Notes: a model not told the origin generated them from the sequence alone. 64,000 nucleotides of DNA from Hyphomicrobium sp. 99 (GCF_000384335.2 NZ_KQ031382.1:2677545-2741544); one strand, 5' to 3'; shown: positions 27,026 to 37,255, counted from the stretch's first letter. Made by a program: numbers and translations.

Positions 27026-28075
27026 GTGACAACCGCAGCAACCGTCGCTAATCCGGCTCGCGAACTGAAGAGCCTCATGAATCGCATCGCCGACGGCGAA
27101 ACCCTCGGCGATGAGGGCATGCAGCAGGCGCTCGATCTGCTGATGTCAGGCATTGCCCCTCCCGTCGCGATGGGCGCGTTCCTCATGGGGCTGCGCCTAC
27201 GCGGCGAGACGACGGAAGAAATCACGGGCGCCGCCAAGTTCATGCGCGGGCGCATGACAACCGTTGACGCGCCCCCCGGCGCCATCGACATCGTCGGCAC
27301 GGGCGGCGACAGCCGCGGCACCTTTAATATCTCGACAGCCGCGACGTTTGTTGCAGCCGGAGCCGGTGCCATCGTCGCCAAGCACGGCAATCGCGCCGTC
27401 ACCTCGCTTTCCGGCGCATCCGATGTGCTCTCAGCGCTCGGCGTCAAACTCGACGTCCCGCCCGTCGTTGTTTCGCTTGCGATTGCCGACGCCGGTGTCG
27501 GCTTCCTGTGGGCGCCGCTTTATCATCCGGGGTTCAAGACCTGGGCGCCGATCCGCGCCGACCTCGGGCTCCGGACGATTTTCAATCTGCTCGGACCTCT
27601 CTGCAATCCGGCACGCGTGACGCGTCAGGTCCTCGGCGTCTATGATCGCAAGCTCGTCGAACCAATTGCCGAAGTTCTGCGCAAACTCGGCTCCGCCCAC
27701 GCGTGGGTCGTCCATGGCGCCGACGGCATGGACGAACTGACGACAACCGGTGTCACCCACGTCGCGGAATTGAAGGACGGCGATATCTTCGCCTTCGATC
27801 TGACGCCCGAAGACGCCGGCCTCGAGCGCAGCAGCATCGAAGCGCTGAAGGGCGGCGACGCCGCGACCAACGCCGCCGCTATTCACGCGCTCCTGCAGGG
27901 CGAAACGGGCCCCTATCGCGACATCGTCGTTTTGAATACGGCCGCAGCACTCATCGTGGCCGGCAAGGCCGACGGCCTTCCCGACGGGATCGAGAAGGCG
28001 GAAGCATCAATCGATAGCGGCCGCGCCGCACGCTCGCTCGACCGCCTGGTCGCCGTCACCAACGAACGAGTTTAA
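27026..28075 (+). CDS. trpD: Anthranilate phosphoribosyltransferase
   Basis: 349 residues from a GTG at 27026. It transfers ribose phosphate from PRPP to anthranilate. Motifs visible are DIVGTGGDSRGTFNIST (the glycine-rich PRPP loop), AKHGNRAVTSLSGASDVL and FNLLGPLCNPA. Length and order fit the trpGDC block. Confidence 0.95.
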   Translation: MTTAATVANPARELKSLMNRIADGETLGDEGMQQALDLLMSGIAPPVAMGAFLMGLRLRGETTEEITGAAKFMRGRMTTVDAPPGAIDIVGTGGDSRGTFNISTAATFVAAGAGAIVAKHGNRAVTSLSGASDVLSALGVKLDVPPVVVSLAIADAGVGFLWAPLYHPGFKTWAPIRADLGLRTIFNLLGPLCNPARVTRQVLGVYDRKLVEPIAEVLRKLGSAHAWVVHGADGMDELTTTGVTHVAELKDGDIFAFDLTPEDAGLERSSIEALKGGDAATNAAAIHALLQGETGPYRDIVVLNTAAALIVAGKADGLPDGIEKAEASIDSGRAARSLDRLVAVTNERV

Positions 28076-28078
28076 GAG

Positions 28079-28882
28079 ATGGCCGACATCCTCGACAAAA
28101 TCACTGCCTACAAACGCGAAGAGGTCGCGCGCGCCAAAACGCTGAAACCCCTTCGCGTCATTGCCGAATATGCGCGCTCGGCGCCGAAGGTGCGCTCATT
28201 CGTTGGGGCCATCGAAGCGAAACATCAGAAAAAACAGCCGGCTCTGATCGCGGAGATCAAAAAGGCATCGCCGTCGAAGGGCCTCATCCGGGCCGACTTC
28301 GATCCCCCGGCACTTGCCAAAGCCTATGAGGCGGGCGGCGCTGCCTGCCTGTCGGTCCTCACCGACCGTCCTTCGTTTCAGGGCGCACCCGAATTTTTGA
28401 CTGCAGCGCGCGAAGCCACATCGCTTCCCGTCCTGCGCAAGGACTTCATGATCGACACTTACCAAGTTGCCGAGGCGCGAGCCTGGGGAGCCGACTGCAT
28501 CCTCATCATCCTCGCCGAGGTCGACGATGCGACGGCACACGATCTTGCCTCCGCAGCCAATGACTGGGGCATGGACGCCATCGCCGAAGTCCACGACGCA
28601 GCGGAACTCGAACGCGCGCTGAAACTCGATTGCCGCCTCGTCGGCATCAACAATCGCAACCTGAAGACCTTCGAAGTGAAGCTGGAGACGACAGAAGTCC
28701 TCGCGCCGCAGGTCCCCGCCGGCAGAATTGTCGTCGGCGAGAGCGGTATCTTCACCCCTGCCGACATCGCCCGGCTTTCCAAAGTGGGCGTCGAGACGTT
28801 CCTCGTCGGCGAAAGCCTGATGCGGCAAGCCGATGTGACCGCCGCGACGAAGACTCTGCTTCAGCCGGCGATCGCGTCATGA
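28079..28882 (+). CDS. trpC: Indole-3-glycerol phosphate synthase
   Basis: 267 residues, stand-alone TrpC (not fused to TrpF). Visible TIM-barrel motifs are [37 protein letters not shown] and [13 protein letters not shown]. It closes the indole ring after the Amadori rearrangement. Its stop overlaps the moaC start (ATGA). Confidence 0.96.
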   Translation: MADILDKITAYKREEVARAKTLKPLRVIAEYARSAPKVRSFVGAIEAKHQKKQPALIAEIKKASPSKGLIRADFDPPALAKAYEAGGAACLSVLTDRPSFQGAPEFLTAAREATSLPVLRKDFMIDTYQVAEARAWGADCILIILAEVDDATAHDLASAANDWGMDAIAEVHDAAELERALKLDCRLVGINNRNLKTFEVKLETTEVLAPQVPAGRIVVGESGIFTPADIARLSKVGVETFLVGESLMRQADVTAATKTLLQPAIAS

Positions 28883-29373
28883 GCAAGCTTTCACACATCA
28901 ACGACAAGGGCGAAGCCCGGATGGTGGACGTCTCGGAAAAGGCCACCACGGCCCGCCGCGCCGTCGCTGAAGGCTTCGTCGCGATGCGCCCCAGCACGCT
29001 GGAACTCGTCGAAAAGGGCGAAGCACACAAAGGTGACGTCATCGGCACCGCGCGCATCGCCGGCATCATGGCGGCCAAGCGCACGCATGAGCTGATCCCG
29101 CTTTGCCATCCGCTCGCAATCACCAAAGCAACCGTCGATTTCACGCTTTCCCAATCTCCACCCGGCATCCACGTAAGGGCTGAAGTGAAAGTGTCGAGCC
29201 AGACGGGCGTCGAGATGGAAGCTTTGACGGCTGTGTCGGTCGCCTGCCTGACGCTCTACGACATGCTCAAGGCGGCGGACAAATCCATGACGATCGAAGG
29301 CGTCCGCCTCATCGCCAAGGACGGCGGCAAATCAGGCGTCTACCGTGCTGCCGAGCGCTCCGGAGGCGCCTGA
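28879..29373 (+). CDS. moaC: Cyclic pyranopterin monophosphate synthase
   Basis: 164 residues from the ATG at 28879. MoaC makes cyclic pyranopterin in molybdenum cofactor synthesis. It carries [27 protein letters not shown] and [20 protein letters not shown], all typical. It is coupled to trpC and moeA in the alphaproteobacterial trp-moa order. Confidence 0.95.
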   Translation: MSKLSHINDKGEARMVDVSEKATTARRAVAEGFVAMRPSTLELVEKGEAHKGDVIGTARIAGIMAAKRTHELIPLCHPLAITKATVDFTLSQSPPGIHVRAEVKVSSQTGVEMEALTAVSVACLTLYDMLKAADKSMTIEGVRLIAKDGGKSGVYRAAERSGGA

Positions 29374-29376
29374 CAT

Positions 29377-30588
29377 ATGGCGTTGCTGCCCGTCGCCGAA
29401 GCTCTGAAGCGCATTCTGGATGTCGCGACGACACTTGAACCGGAAGACGTCGAACTACTGAAAGCCCGCGGTCGCACGCTCGCAGCGCCCGTCGTTTCGC
29501 GCCATGACAATCCCCCGTTCAATGCCTCCGCTATGGACGGTTACGCCGTTCGCGCTGAGGACGTCGCAACCGTTCCGGCCTTGCTCACGGTGATCGGCGA
29601 AGCGGGCGCAGGCCGCCCCTTCTCGGGTACCCTCGGAAAAGGCGAAGCCATACGCATCTTTACGGGCGGCTGCCTGCCGGAAGGCGCGGATGCGATCGTC
29701 ATTCAAGAAAACGTCGATGCATCGGGCCCAACCATCACGGTCAGAGAGACCGCGGCGATTGGCGCGAACATCCGACCCCAAGGCGAGGATTTCCGGAAGA
29801 AGGACATCCTGCTCGAACCTGGCCGCTGCCTAACCGCACGCGACGTACTGATCGGAGCATCCTCGGGACACGCGAAACTTGCGGTCGTTCGGAAGCCGGT
29901 CGTCGCCATCTTATCGACGGGCGATGAACTCGTTCCGCCTGGAAATCCTCTTGGGCCGGGCCAAATTTCTGGTTCCAATGCTTACGGCCTCGCCGCCATC
30001 GTCGAAGCCGCGGGCGGGGAAGCCCGCTTTCTCGGAATTGCGCACGACACGATTGCGTCGCTCGAAGAATGCATCAACGCCTCGGACGGCGCCGACATCC
30101 TCGTCACGAGCGGCGGCGCTTCCGTCGGCGATCACGATCTGGTTCGCCCTGCACTCGAAAAAGCGGGAGCCAAGCTCGAGTTCTACAAGATCGCGATGCG
30201 ACCAGGAAAGCCATTGTTCTTCGGATTGCGCGCGGCAAGCGGCAAGACGCAATACTGCGTCGGCCTTCCGGGAAATCCGGTTTCCTCTCTCATTTGCGCG
30301 CGCGTATTTCTCGTGCCCCTCATCGGCCGGCTGCTTGGACGAGAAGCCCCGTTCCAAGCGGTCGACGCCGTGCTCGCCGAACCTCTTCCGGCGAATGGAC
30401 CGCGCCAACACTACATGCGCGGACTGTTGGATATGGACGCGTCCCCGCCGCGAGTAACGCCATTCAAAAATCAGGACAGCGGACTGATCAAATCCCTGCA
30501 GCGCGCCGATTGTCTGGTCGTGGTGCCAGAAAACGCGCCCGCTCAGGCAGCCGGAACGCCCGTAAAAGTTCTGAAACTGGATATTTGA
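29377..30588 (+). CDS. moeA: Molybdopterin molybdotransferase
   Basis: 403 residues. MoeA inserts molybdate into adenylated molybdopterin. Visible are NPPFNASAMDGYAVRAED, FTGGCLPEGADAIVIQE, ILSTGDELVPPG and TSGGASVGDHD. Many alphaproteobacteria have lexA directly after moeA; here a spacer of 143 bases and a transglutaminase gene follow instead. The Mo cofactor is needed by the oxidoreductase at 35049. Confidence 0.95.
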   Translation: MALLPVAEALKRILDVATTLEPEDVELLKARGRTLAAPVVSRHDNPPFNASAMDGYAVRAEDVATVPALLTVIGEAGAGRPFSGTLGKGEAIRIFTGGCLPEGADAIVIQENVDASGPTITVRETAAIGANIRPQGEDFRKKDILLEPGRCLTARDVLIGASSGHAKLAVVRKPVVAILSTGDELVPPGNPLGPGQISGSNAYGLAAIVEAAGGEARFLGIAHDTIASLEECINASDGADILVTSGGASVGDHDLVRPALEKAGAKLEFYKIAMRPGKPLFFGLRAASGKTQYCVGLPGNPVSSLICARVFLVPLIGRLLGREAPFQAVDAVLAEPLPANGPRQHYMRGLLDMDASPPRVTPFKNQDSGLIKSLQRADCLVVVPENAPAQAAGTPVKVLKLDI

Positions 30589-30731
30589 CGCATAATTGGG
30601 CACAGCGACCAAAGTTAGTCGCGAGGCTCTTTGGTCCGTGCGCGTCATTCCCGCGAATTCAGTATTTTGGGGAACATTCCAGCCGAGCGCGACGTTTTTC
30701 GGTCTCATTACTTAGGCCGAGGGCGCCACAG

Positions 30732-31571
30732 ATGCTCATTCACGTGGGTTACGATATCGGTTTGCAACTTTATGCGCCGACCCCGCTTCTTCTGCTTCTC
30801 GATATCCATCCGAACCGGCGGCGCGATTTCATTTACGAAGACGCGTTGAGCGTTCCCGACATTCCGATCGAGCACGGACTCGATCTCTACGGAAACCGGA
30901 CGCAGCGGCTTGTCGCACAGCCGGGTCCGCTAAAGCTCAGCTATCGCGCGGTGGTGCGAGATTCCGGAGTTCTCGACGATCAGCCAATCAACGCCGGCGA
31001 AATCCCGGTGGCTGACTTACCGAACTACGCGATGCATTTCTTGACCGGCAGCCGCTATTGCGAAACCGACGAGCTGACGCCAATCGCGTGGGAACTCTTC
31101 GGCAACGTCCCGCCCGGATACGCGCGCGTCAAAGCGATCTGTGACTTCGTTCACAACCACATCAAATTCGATTATCAGGCCGCGCGCTCCACACGCACCG
31201 CCGCCGAGGCCTATAAGGAAGGCACCGGCGTTTGCCGCGACTTCGCACACCTCGCGATCGCGTTCTGCCGCTGCCTCAACATTCCGGCGGCGTACGTCAA
31301 CGGCTATCTGGGAGATATCGGTGTGCCGGCCGATCCGGCGCCGATGGATTTCAGCGCCTGGTTCGAAGCCTACATCGATCATCGCTGGGTGACCTTCGAC
31401 GCGCGCCATAACAAGCCGCGGATAGGCCGCGTCGTCATCGCACGCGGACGCGATGCCGCCGACGTGGCGATGGTCACGTCGTTCGGTCAGCACTATCTGG
31501 CTGAATTCAAAGTCGTCTGCGAAGAAGTTGCCCCGCAACGCGCGGAGCAACTAACAACTCGAGCGGCTTAA
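30732..31571 (+). CDS. Transglutaminase-like cysteine peptidase family protein
   Basis: 279 residues from the ATG at 30732; an earlier in-frame start lies inside moeA. The transglutaminase core is visible with its Cys in GTGVCRDFAHLAIAFCRCL, the His in YIDHRWVTFDARH and an acidic residue following, the papain-like triad. The N-terminal 80 residues form the beta-rich part common to bacterial transglutaminase-like proteins. Substrate unknown; related proteins occur with peptide-synthesising operons, which I do not see here. Confidence 0.8.
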   Translation: MLIHVGYDIGLQLYAPTPLLLLLDIHPNRRRDFIYEDALSVPDIPIEHGLDLYGNRTQRLVAQPGPLKLSYRAVVRDSGVLDDQPINAGEIPVADLPNYAMHFLTGSRYCETDELTPIAWELFGNVPPGYARVKAICDFVHNHIKFDYQAARSTRTAAEAYKEGTGVCRDFAHLAIAFCRCLNIPAAYVNGYLGDIGVPADPAPMDFSAWFEAYIDHRWVTFDARHNKPRIGRVVIARGRDAADVAMVTSFGQHYLAEFKVVCEEVAPQRAEQLTTRAA

Positions 31572-31580
31572 ATCGACCGA

Positions 31581-32150
31581 TCAGTCTTTCGCGCGTTCGA
31601 CGTACGATCCGTCCGCCGTCATGACGACGACGCGCGTACCAGCACCAATGTGCGGCGGCACCATCACGCGGGCGCCGTTCGAAAGCTTCGCGGGCTTGTA
31701 GGACGACGAGGCCGTCTGGCCTTTGACGACGGGATCGGCTTCGACGATTTCAAAAGTCACGCGCTGCGGCAGCTCGATCGAAATCGGGTTGCCTTCGTGC
31801 AGCGAGACGAGGCACGTCATGCCTTCCTGCAGCCACTGGCCCTGGTCGCCCACCACGTCCTTCGGGATCGTGATCTGGTCGAAGGTCTCGGGCTGCATGA
31901 AGTTGTAGCCCATGTCGTCTTCGTAGAGGAAATTGTAGTCCTTTTCATCGAGATAGGCGCGTTCGACCTGATCGGTCGTGCGGTAACGCTCAACAAGCTT
32001 CACGCCGTCAGCGATGCGGCGCAGTTCGAGATGCGTGACAGGGGTGCCCTTGCCCGGATGGATGTTTTCAGCGTGCATCACCACGGCAAGCCTGCCATCG
32101 AGATCGAGCACGTTGCCTTTACGAACCGAGCTTGCAATAACCTTCACCAC
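31581..32150 (-). CDS. efp: Elongation factor P
   Basis: 189 residues, full length. EF-P relieves ribosome stalling at polyproline stretches. Lys34 in HPGKGTP is the site lysylated by EpmA in E. coli-type systems. The three beta-domains are recognisable ([49 protein letters not shown]). It is convergent with the transglutaminase gene and divergent from epmA across 150 bases, so a shared promoter region is likely. Confidence 0.97.
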   Translation of the reverse strand: MVKVIASSVRKGNVLDLDGRLAVVMHAENIHPGKGTPVTHLELRRIADGVKLVERYRTTDQVERAYLDEKDYNFLYEDDMGYNFMQPETFDQITIPKDVVGDQGQWLQEGMTCLVSLHEGNPISIELPQRVTFEIVEADPVVKGQTASSSYKPAKLSNGARVMVPPHIGAGTRVVVMTADGSYVERAKD

Positions 32151-32300
32151 GTAACGTCTCCGATCTCAATTCATGCGCTACGGCCGCCTCGTGGGGCGGC
32201 CGGCCGGCGGAAGCCTTCAGGGAATCTGTCGCGTCTCATACCCGCTTAGTTCTTTGTCGCCAAGTGCGGCAACCCTGTCTCAAAAGCCCAATTTGTAAGC

Positions 32301-33356
32301 ATGCCGCAGCTTTCCCCCTGGTGGCGACCCGATCGCCACGCCGACCGGCGCCCATTCCTGATAGATCGGGGCCGCATCAAAGCCGCGATCAGAAACTGGT
32401 TTATTTCCCAGGACTTCGTGGAGGTCGAACCAGGACTTCTGCAGATTTCACCGGGAAACGAGCCGCATCTCCACGCCTTCAAGACCGAGCTTATCGGAAC
32501 CGATCTTTCGCGCCGGGACCTCTATCTCCACACCTCCCCTGAGTTCGCGATGAAGAAACTCTTAGCGGCCGGTGAGACGAAGATCTTCGCTTTCTCGCCA
32601 GTCTTTCGCAACCGCGAGCAGGGGAGCCTGCATTCGCCTGAATTCACCATGCTCGAATGGTACCGGGCGAATGAGCCGTATGAAACGCTATGGGCCGATT
32701 GCCAGGCCATCCTCGATATCGCCGCGAAGACGACGGAGCGCACGCAATGGTCATATCGCGGCAAGCCATGCGATATCTCCAAGCGCTACGATTGGACGAC
32801 GCTTTATCAGGCGTTTGCTCAGTTTGCCGAAATTCCACTGCACAAGACGGTAAGCGCAACATCGGTCGATCGTGCCAAGCTTGCGGAGTTCGCGACCGCC
32901 CAAGGCATTCGCGTCGGCGACGACGATAGCTGGTCGGATATTTTCAGCCGCGTGCTCGTCGAAAAGATTGAACCGGGATTGGGCCTCTATCGGCCCGAGA
33001 TCCTATGCGAGTATCCGCTCCCGGAAGCCGCGCTGGCCCGGCCAAGCGCGGAGGACCGGGCGGTGGCCGAGCGCTTCGAGCTTTACGTCTGCGGCGTGGA
33101 ACTCGCGAACGGCTTCGGCGAATTGACCGATGCCGCCGAGCAGCGCCGCCGGTTCGAAGCCTGGATGGACGAGAAACAGCGCATCTACGGTGAGCGTTAT
33201 CCGCTCGATGAGGATTTTCTCGCCGCGCTCGGCCAAATGCCGCCCTCTTCCGGCTGCGCCTTGGGGTTCGACCGCCTCGTCATGCTTGCAACGGGCGCCG
33301 AGCGGGTCGATCAAGTCATCTGGACGCCGTTGAGCTCTGGCGAAAGGAACGGCTGA
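32301..33356 (+). CDS. epmA: EF-P lysine--lysine ligase (EpmA/PoxA/GenX)
   Basis: 351 residues, a shortened class II lysyl-tRNA synthetase lacking the anticodon-binding domain. Motif 2 is visible as FSPVFRNREQGSLHSPEFTMLEWYRA and motif 3 as GFGELTD plus GCALGFDRLVML. It attaches beta-lysine to Lys34 of EF-P. The GFA-family gene follows 3 bases later, and epmB follows that, so the three genes form one unit. Confidence 0.92.
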   Translation: MPQLSPWWRPDRHADRRPFLIDRGRIKAAIRNWFISQDFVEVEPGLLQISPGNEPHLHAFKTELIGTDLSRRDLYLHTSPEFAMKKLLAAGETKIFAFSPVFRNREQGSLHSPEFTMLEWYRANEPYETLWADCQAILDIAAKTTERTQWSYRGKPCDISKRYDWTTLYQAFAQFAEIPLHKTVSATSVDRAKLAEFATAQGIRVGDDDSWSDIFSRVLVEKIEPGLGLYRPEILCEYPLPEAALARPSAEDRAVAERFELYVCGVELANGFGELTDAAEQRRRFEAWMDEKQRIYGERYPLDEDFLAALGQMPPSSGCALGFDRLVMLATGAERVDQVIWTPLSSGERNG

Positions 33357-33359
33357 CCG

Positions 33360-33836
33360 ATGTCCTCCAGCGATACCCATAGTGGCGGATGCCAGTGCGG
33401 CGCGGTCCGCTTTCGCGTCGAGGGTGCACTCACTGACGCCTCCGTGTGTCACTGCCGCATGTGCCAGAAGGCTTTCGGAGCATTATATGCGCCTCTCGTC
33501 AGCGTGCGTGGCGCGAAACTCGTCTGGACACGCGGAGAGCCGAAAAAATTTCAATCGTCGAATGTCGTTCAACGCGGCTTCTGCGCGGACTGCGGCACTC
33601 CGCTGACCTATGAGGCGCCCGACGGCATCGCGATCGCCATCGGAGCATTCGACGACCCAACAAGCCTCGCGCCGAAAATTCAGTGGGGCGTCGAAGCAAA
33701 GCTTCCCTTTACTGACGAAATTCCCACTCTTCCCGAACGCGATACGCTTGCGGACGCAAACGCAGCGCCATTTCTGAAAACGCTCGTGTCCTATCAGCAC
33801 CCCGACCACGACACCGATGTTTGGCCGCCGAAATGA
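33360..33836 (+). CDS. GFA-family zinc-binding protein (glutathione-dependent formaldehyde-activating fold)
   Basis: 158 residues. The cysteine pairs of the GFA fold are visible: GGCQCGAVRF, CHCRMCQKAFG and CADCGTPL. The fold is found in the glutathione-dependent formaldehyde-activating enzyme and many other small zinc proteins. A formaldehyde role is attractive in a methylotroph, but most GFA proteins have no known substrate. It sits between epmA and epmB, overlapping the epmB start (ATGA). Confidence 0.75.
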   Translation: MSSSDTHSGGCQCGAVRFRVEGALTDASVCHCRMCQKAFGALYAPLVSVRGAKLVWTRGEPKKFQSSNVVQRGFCADCGTPLTYEAPDGIAIAIGAFDDPTSLAPKIQWGVEAKLPFTDEIPTLPERDTLADANAAPFLKTLVSYQHPDHDTDVWPPK

Positions 33837-34903
33837 CGCTCATCGAACGCAAGCTGACCTCCATCGATGATCTGATCGACGCAAAACTCGCCTCGAACGA
33901 CGACCGCACGGCGCTGACGAATGTCTCTGCACGCTATGCCGTCGCGCTGACGCCCGTCATCGCAAACCTCATCGACCCGAGCGCCGCGGATGACCCGATT
34001 GCCCGCCAGTTCATCCCCAGCGCCAAAGAACTCGAAACGCATCCGCGCGAAGAAGCCGATCCGATCGGAGACAACCTCAAAAGCCCGGCGCCCGGCATCG
34101 TGCACCGGTATGCGGACCGCGTGCTTGTGAAAATCGCGAGCGTCTGCCCCGTCTATTGCCGCTTCTGCTTCCGCCGCGAAATGGTGGGACCCACGAACGG
34201 AGAAGCGCTGTCAGCCGAAGATCTGGCAGTCGCTCTCGACTACATCGCCGCCAATCCCAACATCTGGGAAGTCATCCTGACGGGAGGCGATCCGTTCATC
34301 CTCTCGCCACGCCGCATCCGCGAAGTCACCATGGCGTTGTCGGCGATCCCCCACGTCAAAATATTGCGATGGCATACGCGCGTGCCGGTCGTTGATCCTG
34401 ATCGCGTCAGCGACGAACTCATCGCGGCTTTGAAAGCAACCACGAAGACAGTCTTCGTCGGACTTCACACGAACCACGCCCGAGAGCTTGAAGGAGCCGC
34501 AACCGATGCGATTGCCCGGCTCGTCGATGCGGGGATCCCGCTCGTCAGTCAAACGGTGCTGCTGAAAGGCGTCAACGACAACGTCGAGACGCTCGAAGCC
34601 CTGATGCGCCGCCTCGTCGAGCTTCGGGTGAAGCCCTACTATCTCCATCACGGCGACTTGGCCCCCGGCACAGCACACTTCCGCACGACCATCGCCGAAG
34701 GCCGCGCGCTGATGGCCGGTTTGCGCCAGCGGCTCTCGGGGCTGGCTCTTCCCACCTATGTTCTCGATCTACCCGGCGCCTTCGGCAAAGTGTCGATCGA
34801 ACGCCACTCCGGTGTCGGCGACGATGGCGTCGAAACGTTCACCGACCGCGATGGCCTAACCCACCGCTACGAGGATGCCTGCGCCGCCCCCGAAGTGCCC
34901 TGA
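33833..34903 (+). CDS. epmB: EF-P beta-lysylation protein (lysine 2,3-aminomutase-like radical SAM enzyme)
   Basis: 356 residues from the ATG at 33833. The radical SAM motif CPVYCRFC (C-x3-C-x2-C) and the following FRREM lie about one third in; ILTGGDP and KPYYLHHGDLAPGTAHF near the C-terminus fit the PLP-dependent aminomutase subfamily. EpmB converts lysine to beta-lysine for EpmA. It completes the EF-P modification set in this 3-kb stretch. Confidence 0.93.
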   Translation: MTLIERKLTSIDDLIDAKLASNDDRTALTNVSARYAVALTPVIANLIDPSAADDPIARQFIPSAKELETHPREEADPIGDNLKSPAPGIVHRYADRVLVKIASVCPVYCRFCFRREMVGPTNGEALSAEDLAVALDYIAANPNIWEVILTGGDPFILSPRRIREVTMALSAIPHVKILRWHTRVPVVDPDRVSDELIAALKATTKTVFVGLHTNHARELEGAATDAIARLVDAGIPLVSQTVLLKGVNDNVETLEALMRRLVELRVKPYYLHHGDLAPGTAHFRTTIAEGRALMAGLRQRLSGLALPTYVLDLPGAFGKVSIERHSGVGDDGVETFTDRDGLTHRYEDACAAPEVP

Positions 34904-35048
34904 CCGAATTGGCTTATTTGGGCAAAATGCCCGTCGTAAGCCCGCAGCCTGATCACACGTTCTTTCGATTGGACGCCCTCCGAATTCGATGCCAGATTGC
35001 CGCATCAAAACAAGCCGAATAACGGCTGGCATCGACTTGGAGGAATGA

Positions 35049-37196
35049 ATGAACGACGAACCGGCCCGCGAAAAGTTCTTTGGTGCGTGTCCGCACGACT
35101 GCCCGGACACCTGCGCGATGATCTACGAGGTCAAGGATGGCCGGCTAGTCGACGTCCGCGGCAACAAAGAACATCCCATCACGCGCGGCGGCCTGTGCGT
35201 GAAGCTCAAGGATTTCGCCGACCACCACGTCAATCCGGACCGGCTGATGTATCCGCTCCGCCGCGTCGGCCCGAAAGGTTCGGGACCAAACGGCGGCAAC
35301 AATTTCGAGCGCATCACCTGGGACGAAGCGATCTCCGAGATCGGCATCCGGTGGCGCGAGATCATCGCGAAGTACGGCGCGGAAGCAATCATGCCGCAAA
35401 GCTATCTCGGCAACATGGGGCTCGTGCAGGGCATCAACTCCGGCGACCCATTCTTCAACCGTCTCGGCTCGACCGTAAACGAGAAGACCTACTGCACCTC
35501 GGGCTCGTCAACGGCTTGGCTTCTGACACACGGGCCCACCGGCGGCGTCGATCCGGAAAGCTTCGTTCACTGCAAGTACGTCGTGATCTGGGCCTGCAAC
35601 TCGATCTCGACGAACCTGCATCATTGGCCTTTTGTTCTCGAAGCACAGAAGCGCGGGGCAAAGATCGTCGTCGTCGACTCCTACAAATCTCGGACCGCGA
35701 AGGCAGCTGACTGGCACATTTGCCCCAAGCCCGGCACCGATGGAGCACTCGCTCTCGGCATCATCAATTCGATGGTCGAGCAAGGCCTGATCGACCAAGA
35801 CTACGTCGACAATTACACGCAAGGCTTCCCCGAGCTCAAAGCCCGCGCGGCCGAATTCTCTCCCGAATACGTCGAGCAAGTCACCGGCGTTAAAGCGGCT
35901 GACGTTGCCAAGTTCGCCCGCGAATTTGCGACCTCGCAGCCGTCCGCCATCCGCATCGGTGTCGCCATCGAACGCTCGGCTGGCGGGGCCCAAGCTGCCC
36001 GTGCCGTTTACGCAATCCCGGCTGTCTGTGGTTCGTGGCGCCACGTCGGCGGCGGCATGCTGCAATTGCCGCTCTGGGACTTCCCAATCGATTGGGTAAG
36101 GGCCGCGCGGCCCGACTGGATCAAGCCCGGCACGCGCGTCGTCAACAATCTGCGGCTCGGCCAGGCGCTCAACGGCGAGATGAAGCTCGATCCGCCGATC
36201 AAGAGCATGTTCGTCTTCTGCACCAATCCCGTCAGCCAATCGCCCGAGACTAACAAGATCGTCGAAGGGCTATTGCGGGAAGACCTGTTCACGGTCGTCG
36301 CCGAACACTTCATCACCGACACGGCGAAATATGCCGACATCATCCTGCCGTCCGCCATGGCGGGCGAGGCCGAAGACATGATGTGGTCGTGGGGCCACTT
36401 CTATCTGACGTACAATGAGAAGGCGATCGACCCGCCCGGCGAATGCAAGCCGACGAGCGAGATGTGGCGGTTGCTCGCCAAAGAAATGGGCTTCGACGAC
36501 CCGGTCTTCAAAATGACCGACAGCGAGCTTTGCGCCGCATACATCAACTGGGACGATCCCAAGATGGGCGGCGTCGATATGGAGTACTTCAAGAAGCACG
36601 GGTACTACAAAATCGACGTCGGCTCCGCGGATACGCGCACACCACACAGCGAGGGCAAGTTCCCGACGCCGTCGGGCAAAGTCGAGCTGTTGTTGCACGA
36701 CGCGAAGAACTTCGTCGCCGGCCCATTCCGCGCGATGTACGAGGGCCAGCAGTCGGGCGAGCCCATCGATCCGCTGCCCGGCTACGTCCCGGTTCGCGAA
36801 TCTCCGGAGACCAACCCGGAACTGGCGAAGAGCTATCCGCTGAACATCATCTCACCCAAGAGCCACGCCTTCCTGAACTCCTGCTACGCCAACGAACCGC
36901 ACAAAATCAAAATCCAAGGCGAGCAGTTCGTGATGATTTCGCCGGTAGATGCCGCCAAGCGGAACATCCGCGAAGGAGATCCGGTGCGCGTGCGGAATGC
37001 TCGCGGCGACTTCGAAGGCATCGCGCGCGTAACGGACGACGTCAATCCAGGCATCGTCGTGGCGACGCTCGGCTACTGGCGCTCGCTCAACCGCTCCGAC
37101 GGGTCCGTGAACTCGATTTCGTCCGACGCCTGGAGCGGCCTCGGCCGGGCTCCGACGTTCTCGGACAATCTCGTCGAAGTTCAGCGCGTGAACTAA
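35049..37196 (+). CDS. Molybdopterin oxidoreductase, DMSO-reductase superfamily, soluble
   Basis: 715 residues, no signal peptide. The N-terminal [4Fe-4S] set is CPHDCPDTC followed by a fourth cysteine in RGGLCVKL. Two bis-MGD-binding regions follow (KYVVIWACNSISTNLHH and later IILPSAMAGEAEDMMW), and the C-terminal dinucleotide domain starts near LNIISPKSHAFLNS. The molybdenum ligand is uncertain; TYCTSGSSTAW is a candidate loop. It resembles the YyaE/BisC-like group of unknown substrate rather than the Sec- or Cys-formate dehydrogenases. No iron-sulfur or membrane partner subunit adjoins it. Confidence 0.85.
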   Translation: MNDEPAREKFFGACPHDCPDTCAMIYEVKDGRLVDVRGNKEHPITRGGLCVKLKDFADHHVNPDRLMYPLRRVGPKGSGPNGGNNFERITWDEAISEIGIRWREIIAKYGAEAIMPQSYLGNMGLVQGINSGDPFFNRLGSTVNEKTYCTSGSSTAWLLTHGPTGGVDPESFVHCKYVVIWACNSISTNLHHWPFVLEAQKRGAKIVVVDSYKSRTAKAADWHICPKPGTDGALALGIINSMVEQGLIDQDYVDNYTQGFPELKARAAEFSPEYVEQVTGVKAADVAKFAREFATSQPSAIRIGVAIERSAGGAQAARAVYAIPAVCGSWRHVGGGMLQLPLWDFPIDWVRAARPDWIKPGTRVVNNLRLGQALNGEMKLDPPIKSMFVFCTNPVSQSPETNKIVEGLLREDLFTVVAEHFITDTAKYADIILPSAMAGEAEDMMWSWGHFYLTYNEKAIDPPGECKPTSEMWRLLAKEMGFDDPVFKMTDSELCAAYINWDDPKMGGVDMEYFKKHGYYKIDVGSADTRTPHSEGKFPTPSGKVELLLHDAKNFVAGPFRAMYEGQQSGEPIDPLPGYVPVRESPETNPELAKSYPLNIISPKSHAFLNSCYANEPHKIKIQGEQFVMISPVDAAKRNIREGDPVRVRNARGDFEGIARVTDDVNPGIVVATLGYWRSLNRSDGSVNSISSDAWSGLGRAPTFSDNLVEVQRVN

Positions 37197-37226
37197 GCGG
37201 CACGCCTTCCCTGCTCATAGGAAATG

Positions 37227-37255
37227 GGTCTGCACGGCCTTGAGTCGTGCAGACC
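37227..37255 (+). terminator. Hairpin after the molybdopterin oxidoreductase
   Basis: A perfect 10-bp stem, GGTCTGCACG with CGTGCAGACC, with a 9-base loop, 30 bases after the stop. The downstream sequence lacks a long T-run. Confidence 0.55.

Noticed and set aside
30069..30731. An extended N-terminus for the transglutaminase frame
   Set aside because: It overlaps moeA in another frame; the real start is at 30732.
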